A DNA stretch of 64,000 nucleotides, from assembly GCA_039566865.1 (NCBI GenBank), contig CM076944.1, forward strand, positions 13,290,501 to 13,354,500, read 5' to 3'. Position numbers and translations under genes: made by a program. The stretch's first letter is position 1. Each line of letters opens with the position of its first letter. Positions 59,001 to 64,000 of the stretch are shown in pieces. The DNA is from Aurelia coerulea. Lineage: Eukaryota > Cnidaria > Scyphozoa > Semaeostomeae > Ulmaridae. The notes beneath the pieces were generated by a model. It did no database searches. It was not told the origin of the DNA and was given only the letters and a program-made list of their open reading frames with translations.

Positions 59001-60780
59001 AGAAAGCTTATGGTAAATCGGCTAAAATAAGCCATGAAAATGTTTAATAATAATGGATAAGGGTGAGATTTGATAAAATAATACGTTCTATAGAATTTCT
59101 CCATATTCTGGCTAAAACAGAATTTCTCTCCGCTCTGGCATCTCCATATTCTGGCGCTCTGCGCCATGATGGATGCAAATATCCTTGCTCGCAGTCTGTC
59201 TACATATACCATTCCATGTCACTCACAGACCTTTTTGGTAGGTCTCTCGTTGCCCTCGTAGTAAAGCTTGCAATGGTGATCACCCACTCAAAAGATGCTG
59301 CATTTTTATGTACAAAGTAAAACCAGTACATACGTAGGAATGAGGTATCAAGTGCCCAGAGTGAACGCATAAGTGCCCATAGTGAACATTGAGTGGGAAA
59401 GTAAGAGAGTAAGTTAATAAAGTAAGAAAGTAATAAAGGAACCATAAGAACGCATTCAGAGAACCAACTAAGAATGCCAAAAATGCAATCAGTTCCTAGC
59501 CTACATGCAGTCTTTCTTTTGTAAAATTGAAAGAACCAGAAGGTAGAAAGACTGCGCACCACAAAAAGATTTCTTGTATGGGTGACTCAGGAAAATGAAC
59601 TCAATGAACGTAATCTGTTCTATTAAACTGTTCAATTTCAAACAAACACAAAACAAAGACGTTATGTAGGCTGATTGGGTTGCGTCTTGGTTAAAATCCC
59701 TAACCAAGTTCTAATTGGTTCATATCACAATCAATTTATTCATTATTAAAATATGAATCATCACTTACAAATGCACAGTCTTTCTATTTCTCATTCTTTC
59801 AATTTTGCAGTAAAGAAAGACTACATGCAGGCTATCAGTTGAGTTGCCAACTGATATATTCTGCACCTCCACACCGTCACATCACTTCAGTTACGAAACC
59901 ATTTCACTGGCACTGGGCCACGCAAAAAGCCCATAATCAATTATTTTTGATTTATGTGCAACTTGACCACAAATGGCCCATTAAGTGTTGTGTTGCCCAT
60001 GTTACAAATAGTATGGAAACCCCCATTAGAAGCATTTAGCCCCTGTCAGAGAAGGGTGCAGAAAACCCCAGCCAGTGGTTCGAGCATCTGCTCCTTCTTC
60101 CTGTCAGAGGAAATTGTTGGTTATTTTCAGAGGAAATTTGACAAAATGAGATACAAAAGCTGCATTTTTAGCCATTTGTCAGAAGATTCTTGCACCACCC
60201 CTGCTCTGTGAGTAGAGTTTGCTTTGGAAAGGACCACAATTATGTTTGCTTGAAATACTTACTTCTCACCCCTCACATCTGGTAATGTCCTATCCAATGA
60301 TATCTTGTCACTCAAAATCGAGTTGAAAGAATGATTTGCAAACAACTTTTCTGCCAGTTTCTTTTCAGCTTCACCTTTCAGATAAGCTGCTTCCCCATTC
60401 TCTCCAATACCTGGATTTTTATTCCTTTTCTTACTGATATCATAGATCTCTTTTATCTTCCTGTGTCCATCAAGAGCATCTTTAAAATATCCAGTCTTTT
60501 TACTATCAGATGAAAAATCTTGCCAAGGATAATGCTTCTTGACATTGGCAGGAGCAAGGGGTTTTATCCCAATATCTGCCATAAAATGCGAGTCCCTCCG
60601 TGATTTGTGACCTCCAAGTCCTAACGATAAGGAGTCCAAGGAGTCCATAGCAGCTTCGTTATTTGCAATTAGTAATAAAACGTTCAACGAAAACCAGAAC
60701 ACAGACGTCAGTGCAATAATATATAAAATCTTCGTTGAACCCAACTTTCCTGCCAGCAGATTTTTCAGAAGTTTAGCCAT
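31859..60780 (-). CDS. Polypeptide N-acetylgalactosaminyltransferase, nine coding exons (gene-level model)
   Basis: Transfers GalNAc from UDP-GalNAc to Ser/Thr of secretory proteins, the first step of mucin-type O-glycosylation in the Golgi (family GT27). Coding exons on the minus strand: 60780-60263, 57119-56947, 46409-46031, 42593-42476, 40319-40129, 37410-37275, 35650-35549, 33120-32974, 32005-31859. They total 1911 nt, 636 residues plus stop, every junction is in phase, and every intron is GT-AG. Residues 18-39 form one membrane anchor after a short basic tail. A stem follows, then the catalytic domain with DSH at 279-281, WGGEN at 386-390 and VGH at 412-414, the usual Mn/UDP-sugar residues. 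Residues ~506-636 are a beta-trefoil lectin with CLD and QxW-type repeats. The length is normal for the family. The closest vertebrate subgroup is uncertain: the lectin looks GALNT1/13-like, while the SFKWYLDN segment is also seen in other subgroups. No inactivating change is seen. Confidence 0.95.
32974..33120 (-). CDS. GalNAc-transferase coding exon 8 (lectin beta repeat)
   Basis: Acceptor TTCTTTGCAG|TTTT, donor GTTGAC|GTAAGT, exactly 49 codons (540-588). It encodes [10 protein letters not shown] and [13 protein letters not shown], the second lectin repeat with a full QQW box. Confidence 0.93.
33121..35548. other. Intron 7, no recognised element
   Basis: 2.4 kb without long inverted repeats or RT sequence, unlike most introns of this gene. 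Short open frames are not supported. Confidence 0.45.
35549..35650 (-). CDS. GalNAc-transferase coding exon 7 (lectin alpha repeat)
   Basis: Too short to stand out as an open frame. Found by joining phases: acceptor TTCTCCTAG|ATACG, donor AATCAG|GTAGGG, exactly 34 codons (506-539). It encodes [10 protein letters not shown] and [10 protein letters not shown], a classic CLD...QxW-type repeat of the ricin B lectin fold. Confidence 0.93.
36238..36834. mobile_element. CAGGGTGTCCC-family foldback MITE in intron 6
   Basis: TA|CAGCGTGTCTCAAAAAA and TTTTTTTTGGGACACCCTG|TA. Arms run nearly the whole 597 bp; for example GTAAGACAAAATGGCCGACC pairs with its complement at ~36430. Non-coding. Confidence 0.85.
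37275..37410 (-). CDS. GalNAc-transferase coding exon 6 (end of catalytic domain)
   Basis: Acceptor TTTTCAG|GAAT, donor GGAGAG|GTAACT, 136 nt, residues 460-505. It encodes [15 protein letters not shown] and [18 protein letters not shown], the conserved end of the catalytic domain and the linker to the lectin domain. Confidence 0.94.
38705..38945 (-). repeat. tRNA-derived SINE-like element
   Basis: On the minus strand 38941-38881 reads like a tRNA half: GATAGCACGCTTCACTACC (box A-like) and AGTTCAAGTCCCCGCC (box B-like), followed by a body with AGGACACTGCTTTGATATGC and ACTACCTTCGGATGC. That body recurs at 6625-6700. It abuts the 3' tail of the truncated RT at 39.1 kb. Confidence 0.5.
39104..39982 (-). 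mobile_element. 5'-truncated CR1/L2-like reverse transcriptase remnant in intron 5
   Basis: An open frame of ~290 residues starts abruptly inside the RT at [20 protein letters not shown], keeps the FADD box, the [12 protein letters not shown] thumb-like region and the C-terminal [11 protein letters not shown] block. The endonuclease and the first RT blocks are missing. This is the usual result of 5' truncation during target-primed reverse transcription. Catalytic PQE replaces the common PQG. It belongs to the same clade as the 25.7-29.6 kb element but is clearly a different family. Its 3' tail runs to ~38950, ending in TGA/TAA-type short repeats. Confidence 0.88.
40129..40319 (-). CDS. GalNAc-transferase coding exon 5 (VGH metal-ligand histidine)
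   Basis: Acceptor CCGTTCTAG|ATCTGG, donor GCAAG|GTATAT, 191 nt, residues 397-459. It encodes [20 protein letters not shown] with the His that completes the metal site, then [14 protein letters not shown]. TEs crowd both sides: a truncated RT remnant ends about 145 bp downstream, and a foldback MITE begins about 75 bp from its 5' end. Confidence 0.95.
40394..41018. mobile_element. CCGGGTGAGT-family foldback MITE in intron 4
   Basis: Left end CCAGGGCAAGTATTTC and right end TTCTTACTCACCCAG|TA. The inverted arms include AACCCAATCCCTGTTTAAAA and its partner. Resembles the 47066 and 50163 elements. Only 44 bp from the next MITE. Confidence 0.65.
41062..41648. mobile_element. CAGGGTGTCCC-family foldback MITE in intron 4
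   Basis: TA|AAGGGTGTCCCAAAAACTG and CAGTTTTTGGGACACCCTG|TA, 587 bp. The arms extend inward through CGAGGCTGCTGAGGAGGAG-like sequence on both sides. Confidence 0.82.
42476..42593 (-). CDS. GalNAc-transferase coding exon 4 (Gal/GalNAc-T motif)
   Basis: Acceptor CATTCCAG|GACT, donor TTCAGG|GTAAGTG, 118 nt, residues 357-396. It encodes [16 protein letters not shown] and [13 protein letters not shown], the motif shared with beta-1,4-galactosyltransferases. Residues E389 and N390 sit in the WGGEN core. Confidence 0.95.
43189..45150. mobile_element. Large foldback (MULE-like) in intron 3, carrying a nested MITE
   Basis: Arms (43189-43549 plus 44146-44184; and 44749-45150, ~400 bp) are inverted copies at roughly 93% identity. 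Ends AACAAGGACAAATAATC. Flanked by exact ACATTCTTA (43180-43188, 45151-45159), a 9-bp duplication. The left arm is split by the TA-flanked MITE at 43550-44143. The loop (44185-44748) has no coding sequence and resembles the interior of the 52.7-54.1 kb insertion. Confidence 0.92.
43550..44143. mobile_element. CCGGGTGTCCC-family foldback MITE nested in the 43.2-45.2 kb foldback
   Basis: 594 bp, TA|CCGGGTGTCCCAAAATGATG to CATCATTTTGGGACACCCGG|TA. Its own arms (~270 bp) nearly cover it. The uninterrupted opposite arm of the host foldback (near 44790) reads GCAACTATATTATT in complement, so one TA became two: a direct view of the mariner-type TA duplication. Confidence 0.95.
45339..45930. mobile_element. 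CCGGGTAAGC-family foldback MITE in intron 3, beside exon 3
   Basis: TA|CCGGGTAAGCCAGACAAAAG and CTTTTTCTGGCTCACCCGG|TA, 592 bp. The right end is about 100 bp from the 3' end of coding exon 3. Arms continue inward (TTCTCACTTTCGGAAAT / partner). Confidence 0.82.
46031..46409 (-). CDS. GalNAc-transferase coding exon 3 (DSH metal-binding motif)
   Basis: Acceptor TTCTTCTTACAG|ACTT, donor ATAAG|GTATGT, 379 nt, residues 231-356. It contains [12 protein letters not shown] and [14 protein letters not shown], where DSH (279-281) is the DXH manganese motif, followed by the [11 protein letters not shown] acceptor-side segment. The preceding intron is the longest (10.5 kb) and holds most of the inserted elements. 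Confidence 0.95.
47066..47687. mobile_element. CCGGGTAAGTC-family foldback MITE in intron 2
   Basis: CCGGGTAAGTCAATAAAAAG at left, TTGACTCACCCGG|TA at right, ~622 bp. The left flank is CAT instead of TA. Shares its right half (AAGCCGGGCAAATTACTGA, CAAGACAGTTTTCAATAT) with the 50163 element. Confidence 0.78.
48923..49730. mobile_element. CCGGGTGTCCC-family foldback MITE in intron 2
   Basis: TA|CCGGGTGTCCCAAAAAAAG and CTTTTTTTGGGACACCTGG|TA, 808 bp. Arms of at least 150 bp pair through GTATAGGCGTTTGAACAG and GATGAGATCTCAACTTAGA. Confidence 0.85.
50163..50563. mobile_element. Diverged short relative of the 47066 MITE in intron 2
   Basis: TA|CCAAATGAGTCAGAAAAAAT at left and TTTTATTCACCTGG|TA at right, 401 bp. 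The body matches the 47066 element (TTTGAAAGGCTACTGCTCC; AATGACCGATTAAAGC). Confidence 0.65.
51429..51890. mobile_element. ~460-bp foldback element in intron 2
   Basis: Arms of ~115-125 bp at 51429-51545 and 51775-51890 pair through TTGCCCACTGCTAGGCTATC, AGCTTGGTATCTTT and ATATTCTAGGA. No target duplication identified. Confidence 0.7.
52526..56000 (-). mobile_element. Degenerate CR1/L2-like retrotransposon, itself interrupted by an insertion
   Basis: Pieces in order on the minus strand: 55989-55597 (linker, KFWKTVKPF), 55588-54761 (RT, LDKQ-type [25 protein letters not shown], then a decayed SPGV region), 54591-54316 and 54382-54038 (C-terminal region, [11 protein letters not shown]), and 52714-52526 ([19 protein letters not shown]). 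Several frameshifts separate the pieces. No endonuclease is present. The last two pieces are separated by a 1.35 kb inverted-repeat insertion. It lies in intron 2 of the GalNAc-transferase gene. Confidence 0.82.
52711..54070. mobile_element. Inverted-repeat insertion inside the 52.5-56 kb retroelement
   Basis: Arms at ~52718-52860 and ~53735-53872 match as inverted repeats (ACTAAGCT...GATCGAGAAG on each side). The right side carries ~190 bp more outside the matching arm. The interior (53330-53620) resembles the interior of the 43.2-45.2 kb foldback, including a shared GTCTAAACATTGG stretch. The host coding sequence RF-NN reads up to both edges, with TTGTTGACAAATCT on one side and TTGTTACAAAATCT on the other, a probable diverged target duplication. 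Confidence 0.55.
56947..57119 (-). CDS. GalNAc-transferase coding exon 2 (UDP-binding start of the catalytic fold)
   Basis: Acceptor TTTTAG|ATGC, donor TATG|GTGAGT, 173 nt. It completes the split Lys codon of exon 1 and encodes the first beta-alpha unit of the GT-A fold: [24 protein letters not shown] and IVIVDDAS. These are hallmark segments of the family's subdomain that begins nucleotide-sugar binding. Confidence 0.94.
57232..57804. mobile_element. Tc1-like non-autonomous element with an inner copy, intron 1
   Basis: Left TA|CAGTTGTGGCAAAAGATTTAA, right GTGGTCTTAAACTTATGGCC then ATAGCTG. An internal CAGTTATGGCCATAAGTTTA at ~57610 pairs with the right end as a second, smaller inverted pair flanked by CAGTCCA/TGGACTG. 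CAGTTGTGGCCA-type ends are typical of Tc1 relatives. Confidence 0.6.
58361..59165. mobile_element. ~800-bp foldback with almost no loop, intron 1
   Basis: Arms of ~375-430 bp meet at a 6-bp centre near 58737 (GGCCTCCAGAAT...ATTCTGGAGGCC around it). Outer ends GGCGCGGAGAGCCAGAATAT and ATATTCTGGCGCTCTGCGCC. Arms match well with a few indels. No flanking duplication found. Confidence 0.8.
59170..60262. other. Right part of intron 1, no recognised gene
   Basis: Direct and inverted short words around CTACATGCAG-TCTTTCTTT (59510, 59820) hint at a small element. Nothing coding is supported. Confidence 0.35.
60263..60780 (-). CDS. GalNAc-transferase coding exon 1 (start, membrane anchor, stem)
   Basis: Starts at the ATG at 60780 in a fair Kozak context (CAACATGGC) and encodes residues 1-172 plus two bases. 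It holds a short basic cytoplasmic tail, a hydrophobic anchor at 18-39, a polar stem, and the start of the conserved region with an NHS sequon and an LDRTLPDVR stretch. The exon ends GAGAA|GTAAGT. An upstream non-coding exon could exist but was not identified. Confidence 0.92.
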
Positions 60781-63244
60781 GTTGATTGATTCCTGATTGA
60801 GTGAGTTAACGTGGTAACAAAATTCAGCTTAGAAAACCATTAAAAATATACCAATTTATGTGCAGCTGTGTAATCAATTTCCACTCTGATTACACGGAGA
60901 CACGTTGAAGAGCAACAGCCATTCGGTTATGATGCTACCTCTCTTCTGGTCATCCAGGGTCCAGCTAGGCTATCGTCATTTAGGCCAGTGATACTCTAAC
61001 ATGCTGAAGGCAAAGTGAGGCTTGCCATAGATATAAAACCTTCTTGGAAATAGCTGCCGTATAAAGAGTAAAGCTGTAAGATACCTTTGATACCAATAGT
61101 TGAGTCTTTATTGCCGCTATTTGGGCAGGAATTCGTCTTTTGCTAAGCCATCTTGTTTCCTGCCCGCGGCTATCGACTTTGCCAAACACAAAAGGAGCGG
61201 ACAATAGATAGAACCGGTGCTTCGTGTAATCTTTTACTCTGTTGGTGTTATGTTGGCAGCTTCCTCCTCCTCCGCATAAAGTTTGTTGTCATTTTCTCTG
61301 GCGAAAGGCGCAGGAGCCCGTTGTTTACTCTGTACTCTGTAAGAAAGTATCAGGGTGCAATCAAACATAATCATAAGCATATCCATACAAGACAACTGAA
61401 AAACTTCAGTAAAGAAGCTTCCTTAGCTGATCTTGACGCCGTTAACTGGTCAGGTATCTTAGGTCTCTTAGCTCGGACGATATAAATGTGATAGTAGATG
61501 AAGGATGAAGAAAATTTTGAATCGACGGTAGTTGGGCCGCTTGCTGCAGAGGCTTGAAATCTTATCACATTTTATCGAAATTATCCGCGATAAAATGGTG
61601 GAAAGAAATTTGATTGCTGGTGACCTTTGGTAAATGTATCCTCTGGATATTACTGTGAAAGAGACTGATTTAATGCCGATTACCGGGACTCTGCTGTGGG
61701 TGAAGGTAGGGCCATAGTTAATGGTAGGACCATTAGCTTTCTTGGTAGCAATTAGCTAATAGCTTTAATTCGTCAAGGATTTTCGAAAATCATACAAACA
61801 AGTATGTTCATGTTATTCCTGCCTGGACATAATTCACGTTACATGTGAAATTTTGAAAGCTATAACTTATTTGTAGCATTTTTGACAAATTCTTGAACAT
61901 AGGCCAATTTTCGAAGGAATGAAATTTGATGTAACGCCGATCCTCAGGTATAAAACGTTCTTATAATAAGAACATTTACCAACCAGCTTTTTCTCATGTT
62001 ATGTTACTATGTTACCTGGTCTTCTTATGTAAACGAGGCTACGGTGCAATGGAGATAGGCCTAGGCCCTTATGGCTACGTACAGACGATACATTCCAACT
62101 GTTTACAAAAGCTGGTAAGTCTAAGGTCTTTATAGATGCTTGAAGTTAACGATTGCAATCAAATTTATGCCTTACTGTTATGCTAAAGTCTTTGTGCAGG
62201 CCTTAGGCCTAAACTTTTCAAATTATAGCCTATGTGCAGGTTCAGGTGGGTGAGTTATGAGTACATTTGTTGCATTTACTAGTTTAAAAATGTTCAGGCA
62301 TTGATAAGCTGCAATGTATTTAGTGCCATCATCTGTATGCTTTGTATGTTTGAGTATCAATTTAATTAATTGTTTATGATATTTCTGATACATATACCTG
62401 CACTACATGCTGCTAAGTAAGAAACTACTTTTACAATGAAGACTTTGCACAAAACTCATATGGTAATAAAGACTTTGCACACATGTACAGGGTTTTCTTG
62501 CCCAAAATGTTTTATTCAGAAAAATTTACAGTCTTTCTTGGCTCAGGAATTCTTATCATAATAGCATAATAGTGTAAAGAATTTTTGTCATGTTAATACA
62601 TGTTTGCAAAGCCTGTGCCATAAAAGAAACTTCTCACCATTTAGATTTAACAACCATCCTAGTTTATTAGAAAATACCTCTAAGGCTCTTTGGTATTACT
62701 GTTTTGTTGTTTCTTAATTTTCTCAATTGAAGTTTCTAAATTTCTTATTCTAATTTCTTATTCTAATTAGTCTCTGATCTCTTGTAGTAAAGTTTCTCAA
62801 TTTTGTGGATGAGGCTAGAACAGTTTCTGATATGTTGTTTCTTATAAAAAGTGTATGTATCCAGTGCTTGATCCTATTGCTTTTTGTTTCAGCTGATTGT
62901 GAATGGACACCTTCTTGATGGACATGCCAATAACAATCATCCTTGCTTGACTACCATTACAGAGCATCCTTTCAAGACTTTGGAAAACTTTGAAACTGTT
63001 CCTAACTGAAAAGAGTAATGCAAAAAGCTGTAAATGAATTTCCATTTGACTCGCTTCCATTTTTGCATGGACTTTTGGACTTTACCTGTTTCCAGTTTTA
63101 CTTTATATACTACATGTTATATTTAGGTACTATTTAACATTAAATGTAGATACTAATTTTTTTAGATTTTATAGTGCGCCGTTCATTGTTCAGTCATAAT
63201 GTTTTTATTTTTTGTAGCACTTGCAATTATTGAAAAAACATCTT
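60781..63244. other. 5' flank of the GalNAc-transferase gene
   Basis: Likely holds the promoter and 5' UTR of the minus-strand gene. Slightly GC-richer sequence with CCGCGG lies near 61150-61200. A small RT fragment is at 61335-61485. No upstream gene was recognised up to the tandem repeat. Confidence 0.35.
61335..61485 (+). pseudogene. Small retroelement ORF2 fragment (endonuclease-RT linker)
   Basis: Reads YQGAIKHNHKHIHTRQLKNF then SKEASLADLDAVNWS. This resembles the R-x-x-KNF-E-F--DL--V-W segment that follows the endonuclease in CR1/L2-type ORF2 proteins. Only about 45 residues are recognisable. Confidence 0.45.
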
Positions 63245-64000
63245 TTCATTGACCACTTGAAATATAATAAGTGTATAAAATGGTAGCTTTTGTTTTAAAT
63301 TAGGACTTCAAGTACCATTTTTTGCACTTTTAAATCAAAAGTGTATTTTCACTTCCCTTCTACTCTTGCAGCGATGAGAAATGACTTTGTTAGTATTCTA
63401 TTACCATCAAAGATCTAAAAGATTTACGAAAAATGCGTAAAGTAAAAATTGGTACTTTTGGTCTTAAAATAAGAACATTAACTACCATTTCTTATGCTTT
63501 TGAATTAAAGTGTATTTTTACTTTATTTCAACCCTTCCAACGAAGAGAAGTGACTCTGTTAGTGTTCTATTATGATCAAAGATCTAAAAGACCTCCGAAA
63601 AATGCGTAAAGTAAAAATTGGCACTTTTGGTCTTAAAATAAGAACATTAACTACCATTTTTTAAGCTTTCTAATTAAATGTATTTCTATTATTCAAATTG
63701 AAGTTTATTTGAATAAAAGTGTATTTCTGCTTCATTTCAATTCTCACAGTGACAAGAAACGACTCTGTTAGTGTTTTATTATGATCAAAGATCTAAAAGA
63801 TTTTCGGAAAATGTGTAAAGTAAAAATTGGTACTTTTGGTCTTAAAATAAGAACATTAACTACCATTTTTTACGCTTTCGAATTAAAGTGTATTTTTACT
63901 TTATTTCAACCCTTCCAAAGAAGAGAAGGGACTCTGTTAGTGTTCTATTGTGATCAAAGATCTAAAAGATTTTCGGAAAATGTGTAAAATAAAAATTGGT
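63245..64000 (+). repeat. 169-bp tandem repeat running off the window end
   Basis: The landmark GTTAGTGTTCTATTATGATC recurs at 63389, 63558, 63767 and 63936. Spacings are 169, 209 (one unit with a ~40-bp internal partial duplication) and 169 bp. A diverged first unit starts near 63245. Unit words include GTAAAAATTGGTACTTTTGG and TTAACTACCATTTTTT. Open frames inside (for example 63781-63987) are accidental. Confidence 0.92.

Noticed and set aside
59200..59562. 120-codon minus-strand open frame, aromatic and hydrophobic
   Set aside because: No motif, lies in intron 1, and its composition is what AT-rich DNA gives.
63245..64000. Regularly spaced repeats considered as a CRISPR array
   Set aside because: The whole 169-bp unit is repeated without unique spacers, and the context is eukaryotic.

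Overview
This is AT-rich animal nuclear DNA. It has split genes with GT-AG introns, several non-LTR retrotransposon remnants and many inverted-repeat DNA elements. Nothing in it looks prokaryotic. The mix of patatin-like exons, CR1/L2-type retroelements whose ORF1 carries an SGNH esterase, a Penelope fragment and piggyBac-like and mariner-like MITEs suits an invertebrate, plausibly a cnidarian. The species is an inference that the sequence does not prove.

The only complete gene is a polypeptide N-acetylgalactosaminyltransferase on the minus strand, 31859-60780. Nine coding exons join in frame at consensus splice sites into a 636-residue type II Golgi protein: signal anchor, GT27 catalytic domain with DSH and WGGEN motifs, and a C-terminal ricin-type lectin domain. 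About 27 kb of its 28.9 kb is intron, and the introns are packed with transposable elements.

The left third (1-22 kb, minus strand) holds three separated copies of a patatin-like phospholipase exon (near 110, 5.8-6.05 and 21.4-22.0 kb). Each ends at a GT donor just after the oxyanion-hole glycine motif. No downstream catalytic exon was found in the window. Around them lie a Penelope-like RT scrap (1.3-1.5 kb), a plus-strand RT element broken into two halves (8.0-9.5 and 14.4-15.9 kb) by a 4.6 kb tandem array, an 87-bp perfect hairpin inside that array, piggyBac-like TTAA MITEs, and a 4.2 kb inverted-repeat element (16.7-21.0 kb).

The middle (22.8-30 kb) holds a 1.6 kb foldback element with a 10-bp target duplication and a nearly intact two-ORF CR1-like retrotransposon nested in a mariner-type foldback. 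From 36 to 51 kb a superfamily of foldback MITEs with CCGGGTG-type ends and TA target duplications fills the GalNAc-transferase introns. One of them is inserted in the arm of a larger foldback, and the opposite arm preserves the empty site. The right edge (63.25-64 kb) is a 169-bp tandem repeat that runs out of the window.
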